From: Alentia gelatinosa
Lineage: Eukaryota; Annelida; Polychaeta; Phyllodocida; Polynoidae
Reading direction: 5' to 3'
NCBI GenBank assembly: GCA_950022655.1
Contig: OX465591.1
Coordinates: 48,193,048 to 48,257,047, forward strand
DNA: 64,000 bases
Below, in pieces: positions 20,510-33,142 of the stretch. A program made the translations under genes and the position numbers. Every line of letters starts with the position of its first letter. Position 1 is the first letter of the stretch. A model generated the notes under the pieces. That model saw only the letters and a list, made by a program, of their open reading frames with translations, ran no database searches and was not told the origin of the DNA.

Positions 20510-23017
20510 GTAACAGAATCTGATGGGATTTTGAACCTTGTGAAGTTCAGGAATCTCACCGTGTAAATTCCACTCTACTCAGTAGAGAGTAAAGCAGAGG
20601 GCGTGTGAGTATATTCACCAGTCAACAATGTGCTGAGCAGGGGGAGTCCCTTACCTTTCAGTTGGCCGTACCAGTATAGGGACTGATTCATTATGACTAG
20701 TTCCACTGAAAATATCCACCAGTAGTCATGTATATTACCAAAATAGGCTATGTGATCGTTAGTCGAGAAGGAGTATGTATATGTATATCCCACGTTGCCA
20801 CACAGTCAGTTAACACTGGAAGACAGAGCTGATTTGTATTTTTTACAATACACTATAAATTCCACCTTAATGTATTCAAAGCTCATAAATATCACAACTC
20901 ACTGAACAGACCTCCTGAACACTTACTGTAATAAACACTTCCTACTTACATATCCTGGTCACAAAGATCCTTCTTTGAAGAAGCCAAGGAATCCAGGTCC
21001 CCTTTGGTTCCTGCAGTTCAGGAGATATGTTCGAGGTATGGATGAAAGCTATGATGCTTGTATAGATGCATATATATTTGTGTGTATGTGAAGGTATGTT
21101 AGTTCATGTAGGCAGATAATTCCATGACTATTTTTGTGTTGACAAGGCACAAAGTCTTCCTTATTCTCATTGGTCGGGTGGAACAGACCGTGGAAGAGTC
21201 ACCAGCTATGATTAATTAATACCTATAGGTCACGAAGGCATATTAGGGACTAAGGTGAAATCCAGATTCAAATAATGTTTCACTGAAAATTCTTATAGAT
21301 TGACTTGTGCTGCATATCTAATTAGTTTAAGTAAGCATTTGTTTGTAATTAGTAACTAATGGAAAAACATTGTCTGAAATTATAATGTACAAATATTGCA
21401 TCTGTTCCAACAAAGCCTTACTCCTTTATTTTCTGCCTACCACGACAATGCTTTAACATATGGCACATATCACAAAAAGGGGCTTTTTGGTACTTTTCTA
21501 TTTTGATAACAAAACAGTCCATTTTTACCTCTACTATGAGTACAATAAAGGTTAAGGTATCACAATGATCCTCAAAGAAATCTCTACTTGATTAAACTGT
21601 GCTTTGAATTTGCTTCCATTTGGAATTCTATTGAATCTTCACTCATATTCTAGAAGTCCAACATTTTGCCTAACTTTTAGCATGATTTCAGAGAAAATAT
21701 GACAAAAATGAGAACAGATAAATCACCTTAATAAATCCAAAATACATATGACAATAAAGCCCATAATCCCTGGTTTAATATGGTATCCTTTGTAAATCTG
21801 TATCTTTCTTATAGCCTAAGTTATGAGAATTTTTGTATTTTAAGTCAAAAATAACTAGTTTTCAGTACCCAATATGGTTGCACGACCTATAGCTAACATC
21901 TAGGATGGGCTGATCCCAGCAGTACTTGCAGTAGTCAGCAGTCAGTGTGTGTAGCCTCAGTGTACAGTGGGAGGGGGCTGTACTCACTGCTGTAGCCCAT
22001 CCATGTGGCCTGACAGAGATGTGGGAAGTGACTGTGTCCTCCTCTGTGTGAACCAATCATTAAGGCTCTCAGGTAAAGCACATACTATGAGTAAGGGGGG
22101 TGGGGGTTGTTTCCCCAATATATATTTCTTTTTATTCAGGACGGTTCGCCTACAGAGTGTCGAGGTCTGCCACCTTCCAGTTAACACGGTGTCTGGTATC
22201 GCTCTGGTTAACTTGTAACTTCTTATTTGATAAACTTGTGTACGAATATGCTATAGGTTTGAATTATAAGAACAAGAACATATACAAAAGTTCTATAATA
22301 TATACACATTATATATCTATAAATGTCTTTAGAATATAATTTGACTGAGATGTACATCTAGATCATGGATATTACCATTGGCATTGAGAGTTGGATGCAC
22401 ATACAATGAAAACTAGATACAGGTTATTCTATTGTAGTAAAGGGTAGTAACCTGTGTTACTGCAAAGTATATGAGATATGCACATACATGTGACAAATAA
22501 AAAAGTGCACTACCAGGTTATGCCTTTCCGTGTGCAAGTAAACTCTGTAAAATCTGATTATTTTTGGCTGGCTATCCCTACCATTAGAATATCATCTATC
22601 TTTAGACAAGTCTTATGTACCATGTACACTCCCTGCATCTCCCAGGATTCAATATGCCTCATACAATGGGGCTATCGCATGGTGATGGGATGGGTGGACA
22701 AGCCCCCCCCCAACCTGTTTCATCTGGTTCCCAAAACACACTACTGAGAGGGGAAGATAGACATACATAACACTGAGTGTAAAGGAAAGTTATGAATTTT
22801 GCCCTTACACTAACCAGTCTATATTTTAGCTGATTATATCATGATCTATTATTGGTAGACAGTTCTAAGGACTGACGTTTCAAGGTGATGATTTATTTAG
22901 TTTGAGAGGTGCTACAGGTATGAGACATGAGGAGGTAGAGTAGTCATGTAGGTCAGAGCCAGAGGGGAAGGGCAACTGAGTCATCCCGCCCACTCTTTCC
23001 TATAATTGAAGTCTACA
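20510..23017. other. Intergenic DNA
   Basis: No gene or repeat that I can support. A short plus-strand candidate exon at 22140-22218 is listed among the rejected items. Confidence 0.4.
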
Positions 23018-23520
23018 GACTGCACGAAACTAACCAGTTTATTGCTATATAAGCCATCGCAGAAGTGTGTGTATCGGCTGTAAATTTACTTGTTTCATAC
23101 ATATACACCCATATTTCACGCCAACATATGAAGCGTATGAGGCGTATACAAGACTGTTTCCTTTTAAATACAGACACATCTTGGCTGTATTTCACACCAG
23201 GCGTATACTAGCGGAAATATCCTCTGCGCGATATATATGCGCCTGGCGTATATGGGTACCAATAAAAAAAAAAGTGAAGCCCTGTTCCCCCTGCCTCTCC
23301 CATGGGTTGGCAGGTGCTCTCTGTGCTCCTGAAGTCCTCCTCCCTATTCCGCTGCCACCAACCCCCCTCACAGCCACCTTCACAGCCACCCTCACAGCCT
23401 GCTGCCACACTTGAGGTTGTTGGTAGGGGTTGCACCAACACTGAAACCCATGCCACCCCCCACCGCCCATTTGTATTGGTAGAGGTATAGTTGGTTTAAG
23501 TGGGAAACCCTGGTACAACC
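23018..23520. mobile_element. MITE, family B copy 1 (right end lost)
   Basis: Starts with ACTGCACGAAACTAACCAGT and follows the same order of motifs as the complete copy at 37209-37728: GTATCGGCTGTA, then GTTTCC, then CTTGGCTGT-TTTCACACC-GGCGTAT, then CTGCGC-ATATATA, then CACCAACACTGA. The far terminal repeat is absent. The minisatellite at 23541 begins where it should be. Confidence 0.7.
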
Positions 23521-23540
23521 ACGTACACAGGAGAATACCA

Positions 23541-23967
23541 GCTGAAGGTGAGGCGGGGGTTAGGCGGGAGTTAAGTGGGGGTTAGGTGGGGGTTAGGCAG
23601 AGGTTAGGCAGAGGTTAGGCAGGGGTTAGGCGGAGGTTAGGCAGGGATTAGGCGGGGTTAGGCAGGGTTAGGCAGGGATTAGGGGGGTTTAGGCGGGAGT
23701 TAAGTGGGGGTTAGGTGGGGGTTAGGCAGGGGTTAGGCGGAGGTTAGGCAGGGGTTAGGCGGAGGTTAGGCAGGGATTAGGCGGGGTTAGGCAGGGTTAG
23801 GCAGGGATTAGGGGGGTTTAGGCGGGAGTTAAGTGGGGGTTAGGTGGGGGTTAGGCAGGGGTTAGGCGGAGGTTAGGCAGGGATTAGGCGGGGTTAGGCA
23901 GGGTTAGGCAGGGATTAGGGGGGTTTAGGCGGGGGTTAAGCGGGGGTTAGGCGGTGGTTAGGCAGCG
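23541..23967. repeat. G-rich TTAGG-type minisatellite
   Basis: Head-to-tail units of 10-11 bp with consensus near GTTAGGCGGGG / GTTAGGCAGG. A higher-order pattern, marked by GGATTAGGGGGGTTTAGGCG, recurs at about 23675, 23805 and 23912, giving periods near 107-130 bp. G-runs separated by TTA could form G-quadruplexes on the plus strand. Confidence 0.95.
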
Positions 23968-25401
23968 GTGACAGCGGTGTTGCCCTCAATGTCTATAGTC
24001 TCAACTTCTTAAAGGCTTGTAGTGGCTGGGTATCTGGAACAGCCAAAGCTTACCCTGAGCACCACCCCAGCATTGGTCCAGAATGCCATTCCAGTGCTGG
24101 TCCCACCCGCAAATCCTCAGCTGGGTTTTACCACAGCCACCCGGCACTGCCATTGCTCTGCCCATGATCAGACAGGTGTGACTCGATACCCGAAATCACA
24201 GAATCGTCCAAAGTGACCCTTCTTCCGTCCTCTGGGATTCCTTCTGTCCTCTGGGAATCCTTCTGGAAGCCCGGAATCTGTCTAAAGGGTTCACTCCTTC
24301 TTTCATCATCTGGGACTCTCTGAACCAAGCCCATAGGGAACCCAAAGGTCCACCCCGGCAGGGAGCAGAGGCAGAGCCCTGGTGAGGGACTACAGGTGGT
24401 CCCTCCACCCCAATGTGCCCAGCTGAGCTTCAACAGGCCTTATATATACACCTGTGGAGCCTGTAAGTGTAGACTGATTTGCTTAGGACTAATACCCACC
24501 ACCCCCTCTCCTCAATGTCCGTATAGGTATTAGGCTTCATTGTGTACACGTTCCTAAAAATAGTCATAGGATGGTCCTAGGGCTATTATTGTTACATAAA
24601 AAGTTTTGTCATACAGCTAAGACCTTTGTACAATAAGATAAAATTGAAGCCTTGAGCTCTCAGAAAGATGATACCTTAATAAAAAAATTCTAAAAGAGAA
24701 CCAACAAAAACACCATGCGGCGCCCACGCGGCACCCAGCAACTGCCTTCACTGAGCCAGGTGCTTGACTGGTTCTTTATCTTTGACAACTAAGTAAGTAA
24801 ATGGCTTGTAGTAGACAAAGTTGGTGAACACAATTTCATCAATACATATGGTTCACTTTGTATGGCCTCACAATAGTTCTGTAATGATCCTGAAGTGTGC
24901 TTTGTATGACAAAGGTGACAGGAGACAATTCTTTTTTCCACTTAAATCATAAGTGTGTCTCTTAGCCTTTCTTACTCCAAACTATAAATCACCTATTCAA
25001 ACTTTTTAATTAACTGGAAGTTTTAATACTCAACTGACTAGACTGGCCTCAGTCCCTGTTCCACTCTAGATACCTCTCCAAGTCATGATTCCAGGACCAG
25101 TCACACTGCAACATACTTTATCCTGATTTTGTTTAATCATGATATGAATGTTCATAATTCTGCATTACAAAAGAATTTTATCTTTTGTATTCTGAACCAT
25201 TAATTCTGTATTACAAAAGAGAATTGTCTCTTTTATAAATGTAAATCAAGCGTCAATTCTATATTACAAAGGGTATGTTTTGTAAATAAATCATTGATTC
25301 TGCAATACAAAAATCTTATAGAACTGTGAATTAATGATCAATTCTACATTACAAAGTAAATCTATTTTTACAGGGACCATTATACAGGCTGACATCAGTA
25401 A
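23968..25401. other. Intergenic DNA
   Basis: Contains the dispersed repeat at 24795-24890. A set of AATTCT-ATTACAAA motifs at 25155-25350 recurs irregularly, about every 50-60 bp. No exon is supported. Confidence 0.4.
24795..24890. repeat. Dispersed ~96-bp repeat, copy 1
   Basis: Matches 29272-29367 in direct orientation at about 90% by eye, sharing AACACAATTTCATCAATACA and TTCACTTTGTATGGCCTCAC. Family unknown. Confidence 0.7.
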
Positions 25402-26046
25402 TTCAACTCCAACTCCAGCTTCCCCCACATTACCACCTCTACACTGCCACCAACAACTCCCACCATAAGATACACACAGCCCACTACGGCAAGAACAATA
25501 CCATTGGTTCTTACATTGGGATCAACCACGAAGGCAGTAACAGCAGCTAAACCTTCATTGCCACTAACGACACCTATGATGCCTGTAGGAACACAGATGA
25601 CAAAGGCAACTACAAAACAACCAACAAGACCCTCAACCAGAGCTCGGACAACTGCTTTACAGTATATAACACAGATATATATGCCGACAACTAGAGGACC
25701 AATCTTTAATACAAACCAGATAACGGTGAGGATGCCTGATGCTGCAGTTGCCATGGGGTCAGGTGTCTTGATGGAGTCGCTCTACAACTCCCCGCTGCTG
25801 GTGGGACTGCTGGTGGGGATGGGCATCCTCATCCTTGTCCTCATCTTCATCGCGGTGCTGACTGCTATCTTATGCTTCCGCTTCTTGCAGCAGTCCCAGT
25901 CAATTTACGGGGTCAAGGCCGTACAGAGACCGGAAATGATGTCTCCGATCCGGATGTACCCTAACTTCCTGCACCGCCATTTTGGATCTCCAGATGAGAT
26001 TATGTATGTGCAGGCTCCGGTGGATGCAGTCGCCAGAACCACATGA
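25402..26046 (+). CDS. Possible exon of a single-pass membrane protein
   Basis: The frame is open from 25402 to the TGA at 26046. The first ~115 codons are Thr/Pro/Ser-rich (for example TKATTKQPTRPSTRARTT), like a mucin-type stalk. A strong transmembrane segment follows (LLVGLLVGMGILILVLIFIA, about 25790-25880), then a ~60-residue tail containing SIYGVKAV and EIMYVQAP with Tyr motifs. From 25753 the codons are GC-ending and look genuinely coding. An acceptor TTTTTACAG ends at 25373, but the frame just after it is broken, so the 5' exon border is unresolved. An overlapping minus-strand frame (25395-25754) is also hydrophobic. No family is recognised. Confidence 0.4.
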   Translation, partial: FNSNSSFPHITTSTLPPTTPTIRYTQPTTARTIPLVLTLGSTTKAVTAAKPSLPLTTPMMPVGTQMTKATTKQPTRPSTRARTTALQYITQIYMPTTRGPIFNTNQITVRMPDAAVAMGSGVLMESLYNSPLLVGLLVGMGILILVLIFIAVLTAILCFRFLQQSQSIYGVKAVQRPEMMSPIRMYPNFLHRHFGSPDEIMYVQAPVDAVARTT

Positions 26047-29000
26047 CCTTCACCAACAGCTGGGCAGGGTGGATGCAGAGTCCCCGAAGCAGCATGGCCC
26101 TCATCAGCATCGAGACAGGGAAGGAGGGAATGCCGCAGAACCAGCCCAACAAGATCCCCCGAACAATGCCAGAGCAGCTTAGAGTCCTTACTGCAACACC
26201 TTTGATACTTACATCGTAAAATACAACACCTGTAGGGGCCTGCTTCCCTGTGCTGGGGGTATGCCACTGGTATTTTTTCTCCATAGACTTAACATTGGGA
26301 AATCGTCTTCTGTTTTTATAAATGTCTTTATTGTGTTTGACTTATGCAGGCAATAGCAGCGATGTAATACAAAATAACAATCATCTCACAAACTTATAAT
26401 CATATATTAGAGAGGACGAGGCATGTCTTGCTATTCGTGCAGTTAATCGTCCGACCTGACCATGATGTCATAGTTTGAGGGGGCGTGGTTTGTTGTTATA
26501 GCAATGGCAATAGTCAGCAAGTGGCGGTTTCATCCCTGGGAATGGTCAGGCTGCTTTTGTATAAACGTCTGGTTTTGGGCAGAGAAAACGTGACTCATAG
26601 CTTCAGAATGGTCTGGAGTTGTGGGTGAGTGAAAAAAAAAAGAAAAAAAAAAGAAGAAGATTATAATCATATATTAGTTACATAGAGTTTTGGTTGTCCT
26701 CAAACAAAAACATTGTAGTTAGAATCTGCTCATATTGTGCAACCAGACCAGCTTAGTTACTCTATTCAATGCCCATAAGAAACATCCATAGGGGGATTAT
26801 GTCACAAATGTTAGCCCATTAGTCAATGTGAAGGGTGAGATAAATTCAGACACCCATTCAAGTTTACAGTCAGAGCTCAATTCTATTTCATTTGAATTGA
26901 TACGAAATTCCCGCAGCTTCGCCTTGTGAATTAATATGCAATTCAAACTCGATGGGATACAAGCATAAACATTCATAGTTTTCCTCTATAATACACATAT
27001 TTGGCATTTGCATGCCTTATTATACGAGAAATAAAAATTGTCTATCATGGAGGGAGGGGTGGGCACATTTTTTTCCCTCAATTCTATGGTTGAGCAACGT
27101 GAAGTGTCAAATTCCAGTAAAATCCTATCTGGTGGTTTAACGAAAACTTTGCACCTCATTTATGATATCACTCCTTGTTTCTGTATATAATGATATTTTT
27201 TGTTTCTCTTGCACATTTCTGTCTGCTGTTGTTCTGCACTGCATTGTTTGCCTGCTGTAACTCTACCCCAGTGTTAGTTCAGTTATAGTAACTAAGGTGA
27301 ACCTTATGAACATGGCACAAGTCCTGAATATTGTGATTATGGAATCGGGGGTCCGTTTAATAAACTAGGATGATACATGTAGACCCTTTTATGTATGCCA
27401 TAGAGATCCAGGGAGGATGTGGGTCAACTTTATTCAACACTTATAGACAACCTCATGGATGGCTAATACCGTCTTAGCAAACAAACTTAAAAGTTATCAA
27501 ACAATAACCCTTGTACAAGGTAAACAAAAGGGTCTTTATGTACGATCCTAGATCATTAAACAGACCCCATGCTTGTACTGTTTACATATTGCCTGAAATT
27601 AGGTTCCTTTAGGATATGCATGAATTAAGATTAGCTACATCATGATTAATCCCAACTATGGTTGACCAGGAATGCTGCCTTTCTACTGAATATATTCATT
27701 TCCTTATTTGCTTCATCTAGATATATTTATTTTCGTTTTGAGATATCTGGAATAATTTTGCATTTGCTTTTCTCTGATAATTTCTATGTAGTTCTCATTT
27801 GCTACTAGACAGACCCTTGATTTCTGTTTCATGGTCATTAATCGTAACAGATGTTTTCTAGGTGCTCGATATGTTAACTCATCTTTCTTGTTAACAAACC
27901 TTTACTCATGATATTTTCAAATTTGTTTGATTTGATAGTTTAATGTGTTATTTTGTTTGTTATCTGATCCAGTATTGTAAATAGTTTGGCATATATGCTA
28001 TGTATTGTGTTATGTCCATGTCTTTGAAATCCTTTTACCTATACCTTGCTAAATTATTTGTAATTTTCTTTGTAAATGCATCTCTATTTTCTAAGTGTTC
28101 TTTCTCAATGCCGCAGTCAGTAAAATGCCTAGTGCATTGAACAAATAAAAGGTTTGTTAATATGGTGTAGTAAGACAGTAACACTATAAGGCAACCGAGT
28201 TGAGTAGTGGGCATTCTATTTGTCCTTTTTTCCTTTATATTTTTCCAGGTTATTGTAGATATTGAACAGAATAGTTTGAGTAGATATAACACCAAATGAC
28301 CACAATAAACACTTCATACATGGAATCTACGGTTTTATTTGGATCATTTAAATTAATTTAGATCATCTAAATTGTTCAACATATTTTGATCACCAGAGTA
28401 AAGGTTTTGATCATCTTATATGGATTTGAATTTGAATAAACACATTTTCATTTTTATAAATGTCAAGCACCAGCATGAATAACGATTTCTAAGGTAAGTC
28501 CGTCAATTCTTATAGGATATATACAAAACTTAAGCTCTTACATTGTAGAGCCTGAAATACAAAAACATAAAAGTCAGTGCTTTCCCATAGCATCATAGTG
28601 TTACATTGAATTGTTTAAAACATATCACTGCCCTCAAGTTTCACAGGCTTTCAATATCAAATAATACATAAGATGTTGTTTAACAAACCACAACTCAATA
28701 ACAAGTTATTTAATTACATACAAAAAGGGATAGACACATTTACACAAAGTAATCAAGGAACAGAAAAATTACATGTATACCTGATTCCAGGTCAGACTCT
28801 TATATCTAGAATAGATTTTACATAAAACTCTATATCTAGAATAGATTCCTCACACTTTTCCAGTTTGTCTTTAATCACAGCAGCTTTTATTTGTGAACAG
28901 TTGTATCAAGGTATCCTTCAGATTGGATACTCCGCATGCTGCACATTACATGTGGTAATAAGACAAGACCAATAATTATATGTCACATTGTAAAGAACTG

Positions 29001-29494
29001 CTACATGTTTGATGGGCTAGATGATCCCCTGGTTTATGAGTAATACTAAACAGGTATATAATAATGAGTAATAGTGAACAATTAGGTGGGGTATATATTT
29101 CCATCAAAGACCTATCTCTGCTAACTAGAGTCATACAATCTCTGACTCCCTGAATTTGTTACTTCCATATGTCTAGGAAGCCTTGTATAAGGTTCAGAAA
29201 TTCAAATCATCATGATACATACAAATATATCCTTAACACTATTAGAGGATTATTGCTTTTCTGGTTTCAACAAGTAAATGGCTAGTAGTATACATAGTTG
29301 GTAAACACAATTTCATCAATACATATGGTTCACTTTGTATGGCCTCACCATAGTTCCGTAATGACCCAAAGCGTACATTCCATGATAGTGTCCCCTGGGA
29401 CATTAAACCACAAACAAACAAACAAACCATGATAATACCCTAAGGAAGGCCTAATAAGCTGAATGTTGGTTATTTTCTATTCAGATCAAGTCAT
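26047..29494. other. Intergenic DNA
   Basis: AT-rich; includes an A-rich tract at 26629-26660 that could be a retroposon tail, and the repeat at 29272-29367. No supported gene. Confidence 0.4.
29272..29367. repeat. Dispersed ~96-bp repeat, copy 2
   Basis: Second copy of the repeat at 24795-24890, same orientation. It ends about 130 bp before the solo LTR. Confidence 0.7.
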
Positions 29495-30025
29495 TGTAGT
29501 GGGATGGGAATCCAGCAGTGTTCGTTTGTTTCACGGAAGGTGGCGCGATATGCCGATCCTTACTGTGTAGTGATTCCGGGCAACGCCGCACACGAGAGTG
29601 GCGCGGCGGAGACCGGGATTACGTAACGCTTAGTATATATACTCAGCGTTCACAGTAGGTCGACAGGCTGTCCTCGCACGTCCCTTCTACGGAACGGACC
29701 CTTGGGCCCTCACTTTGCAGGCGGGTTCTTGTAACCTTCCTGGTGGTTAGGCGAATCTTCCGGATTAGCCTATCCAGCGTTACCTAGCACCCATGTGCTA
29801 GGGTACTGTACTTGTGGGGAAGATCTTCCAGATCTTTCCGGGAAGTAAGTGATTAATAAACATCCCTGTTTATTAAATGACGTTGTTGTGTTGTGTGTGA
29901 TTAGGTCTGTGCAAACTAACCGAAAACCGAACCAACCTACGTGAGTGCGTAGGGTGGGATCCTGCCTGGAACTAGCGTTCCGGATTGGGGTCATCCAACC
30001 TGCTAGACAGGCGGCGACCACCACA
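29495..30025 (+). repeat. Solo LTR of the Ty3/Gypsy family
   Basis: 531 bp, same length as the LTRs at 5789 and 17598 but in the opposite orientation (TGTAGTGGG at 29495 to CACCACA at 30025). It is flanked by a TCAT duplication (29491-29494 and 30026-30029). Internal element sequence is absent, as expected after LTR-LTR recombination. It differs from the other two copies at more sites, so it is older. Confidence 0.95.
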
Positions 30026-31393
30026 TCATCATTAAAAGCCTCATTGAGAAATATTGATGCTAGATCCTCATACCACAGATTCCACAACAATATACACCAT
30101 ATATCATAAACATTAGTGTCAGAATGTTGCTTTATTTCACTGGACTGTCTAAAATCAATATGATATTAATAGGATAAAGCAAGTCTTCCATTTATTGGGC
30201 CAAGTCTCGTGGGCGGGCAACAAGGTCTGAGGATCTTGATATATTTATGTAGACCATATGAAGCTGAATAAAGCAGATTTGAATTGACCAGACACAAGTT
30301 GGAGTGCGTTCATAAGGTCTGCACCCCACATTTACTTTACCATTTGAATGATTTGCTTTTCCTCTGAAAATAGAGGATTGTAAAATATGTATTTTCATGT
30401 TCACTACACACATATGACCAACAAGGGAAGACTAGCCATGCTTAAATTGGAATATAAGAAGACCTCAGAGGGTGCAATCAGCAGTGGTAAACCTAGGCAA
30501 GAGCACTAACGAGGAAACAGGTCACAACTGACGGAAAGAAGCATGATCACCCCCACAACCATTCCAGTCCCCATTTGAGTCAGATTTTCCTCAGGAAGCC
30601 TATACTGCTGTTTCAATGAGAAGTCATCAAAACAATTATACTTTGATATGATAAATCGTAAGCATTGAACTTAACTTAATGAGTGGTTAGTATCAGACAC
30701 TATCTAGATTTTGTTCACTTATTTCCATCATTAGAGTCTTTCAATGCTATAGTTTGCCTCATAGGGATATGAAATTGTACATGTCAACAGGAAATAACCA
30801 ATACATCACAGACATCTGTCAAAACTAGAACCACAATACTTGGACATAGAGCACAGAAATGGACGTCATATATCCTTTATGAATGAGTAGTGTTAGATGG
30901 CAGTGTAATCCTAGTACTAATGCTGCATTCTTGGATGCACAGACAAGTAACTACATGCTGCATACTGTGTACATGTTGAGATAGCAATGCCATATGTTCC
31001 TGACTGGCAACTTATGACACATCATCTTAGATGCTGTTGCTGTTGTTTGATCTGTTATTTGAGCTGCTGTTTGCACTACTTTCAATGGTAATGGTTGTAG
31101 AAGTCCTTAAATAAAGGCGACATCACAGAGCATATCATTCTATGTAATATCTTATCCTATACTTTATTACTGTAAGGCCCAGCTTCCACCTACTACGATA
31201 TGGCTCCGATATGGTCTACGATGCACCTCCCAATAGAAAATCAAAATCGTGTCTGAAGGTCCCCTAATATCGGGGCAGTTGACCACGTCTGTGTGATCAG
31301 ACATCGATAAAACCCCCATTCAATGCATGGTGGATTGGCATGCCTAGACATATGTCTACGATTTTGCACCTTCCCGATATGTCTCCGATATGT

Positions 31394-31600
31394 GCTAAAC
31401 GAGAGTACTCACCGCCAAAATAAGAGCTAAACAACCATACTTGAAGTGTCACTGTCGAGGTGGAGGTGCCACTTGCTATTGGGTATTAGTACTGGTTTTG
31501 CTGCCACTTTGGTTCAAAGTGCCAATCACTGTTGCCAGCCTCTCGCTTTGAAAATGCGACGTGCCGCTGGCGAGACCTCACTCGACTTTGGAACAGCGCA
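31394..31600. mobile_element. MITE, family A partial copy
   Basis: Shares GCTAAACGAGAGTACTCAC and the CTCGCTTTGAAAATG-GACGTGCCGCTGGCGAGA region with the 2423-2660 element. Its left terminus is lost and its right terminus is degenerate (GGAACAGCGC). Confidence 0.6.
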
Positions 31601-31610
31601 CAAAGGACCA

Positions 31611-31846
31611 GGGAGGTGTTTCAAAAGTCGGGAGGGTGCTAAACGAGAGAATGCATCGCCAATGCAAGAGGCCAACAGTGGAACTTCAGGCGTCGCTGTC
31701 GAGGTTGAGGTGCCGCTCTCCATGGGATATTGGTAGTAGTTTTGCTGCCACTTTGATTTGAGGTGCCCCTCGCTGTTGCCGGCCTCTCGCTTTCAAAATG
31801 TGACGTGCTGCTGGCGAGACCTCATTCGATTTTTGAAACAGCTCCC
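31611..31846. mobile_element. MITE, family A copy 2
   Basis: Termini GGGAGGTGTTTCAAAAGTCG and its complement (TTTTGAAACAGCTCCC). It is the same size class as the 2423-2660 copy and lies 10 bp after a partial copy in the same orientation. Confidence 0.7.
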
Positions 31847-32934
31847 AGCATGAGTTCTCCTCTGATTCTATGTCATCTTAGAGAAGGGAGTGCAGGTCTT
31901 TTTACCATGAGTTTACGGTTAGATTATGACAGGTTTCTACAACATATTTCCAAGTATATGTAAGCTTCAAGTATTGATGCCCGACATCGAGTTTCTGTAT
32001 GTTAGAGTCCAGATGTAGAGCGCAGTTAGAGTATTCACAAAGAAGTGTTCAAGTGCAAATCTATATACAAGCCTTTATCATCATATCAAATGCTGTACAA
32101 TTATAATGGTACATATTATCATTACAGGTACTGCATTTTTAGCAGCAGGAAATACACCACAAAGCACCAACTAAGTAATCAGAAGACAAGAATGATAATA
32201 TACAAATATGGCATTTAAAACAACTAATACACAAGACATGTATTGTAGATTATAAAGTGAAGGAGAAAATATATTATTGCCCTTTCCCCACTTTGTTACT
32301 TCCAAAACCTTCATGAGAGTCCAGTATAGACATGCAGAATTCTACTTACATCTTTTAGTTATATGAATTAGATTCAGTGTGCATCTTTCATCTATTCCAA
32401 GAGAACCAAGCATAATTCTGTAAAAGGTATCAGCCTTTGTATTGTATGAAGAAATTTGGATTTGTGTGGATTGGTCCAGAATTTGTATGCAGAAAACTTC
32501 TTCTCTCACAGATTCCATATTGTACATATTACTATCATATCACATCACTCAAACTGTAGAAGCATCATCAGAAATATGTCACTTTTGGGTGTAATGTACT
32601 ACAACAAGCACCATCCTATCAGTTGTGAAAGTTTCCCAGTCAGTGGCAGAATCACAACCACATCAATTGAACATATGCACTGTGCTCCTTGGAAACACAC
32701 AGACTCATTAGCAGTCTTTTCTTCTTTTTGAGGGGTGTGGTGGTGGCAGTACATCAGTGGTTGAGTGTTTACACCATGGAGTTGTCCCATTACCTTAATT
32801 CCATATGAGGAATACAGTAGACCGAGTAGCCAATGACTGCATTAGCAGCAAACCCCGACCTACACCCTGACCTCCTTACATAATATTTTCTCGCGCCTTG
32901 GGACGGCTTTGCAGTCGAGAGTTGACCTCAAATC

Positions 32935-33142
32935 TTAAGGGCCACAACCAGCCTCTTTATGCTGCATGATGTGTGTGCCTCGAGACGGGTCCTGCATACC
33001 ACTGCTCCCTGCTGTCACAGGTGTTTCCGATGATGTAGCGATGACGTCCTGTGTAGGTGCTGCTGCTGTCACATCAGATACTGCTCCTTGTGTCACTGCT
33101 GGTTGTAACAGTCTGGGAGGGAGATATTTATCAGGTACTCCT
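32935..33142 (-). CDS. Candidate 3'-terminal exon of the second NLR gene
   Basis: A consensus acceptor (CTTGTTACAG) precedes 33142. The exon supplies one base to finish a codon and then reads GVPDKYLPPRLLQPAVTQ, a Ser/Thr/Ala-rich stretch and a TAA at 32935-32937 (68 full codons). All LRR exons upstream (37878 onward) end two bases into a codon, so the phase fits. The tail has no recognisable domain. It could instead belong to another gene; the phase match and strand are the evidence. Confidence 0.4.

Larger units (their letters stand above)
30026..32934. other. Intergenic DNA with MITE copies
   Basis: No gene supported except the repeats listed. A segment at 31178-31393 has paired motifs (ATATGGCTCCGATATGG near the left, CGATATGTCTCCGATATG near the right) and may be another truncated MITE that the family A copy interrupts. 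Confidence 0.4.

Noticed and set aside
22140..22218. Possible plus-strand terminal exon (acceptor TTTTTATTCAG, 25 codons then TAA)
   Set aside because: A good acceptor and a short open frame are not enough; no upstream exon with a matching phase or domain was found.
23541..23967. True interstitial telomere
   Set aside because: Units are irregular (10-11 bp, variable G runs) and not a pure TTAGGG or TTAGGC hexamer array.
25395..25754. Minus-strand 119-codon hydrophobic frame with a layout vaguely like a V-ATPase proteolipid
   Set aside because: The essential membrane Glu is not in place and similarity is no more than shared Gly/Val/Ile content; the opposite strand is at least as good a candidate.
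26895..26945. Small palindrome around GCAGCTTCGCCTTGTG, with flanks ending GAATTG/CAATTC
   Set aside because: Arms are short and AT-rich with several mismatches; likely chance.
28035..28295. Minus-strand 86-codon frame
   Set aside because: No motif, no splice support and AT-biased composition.
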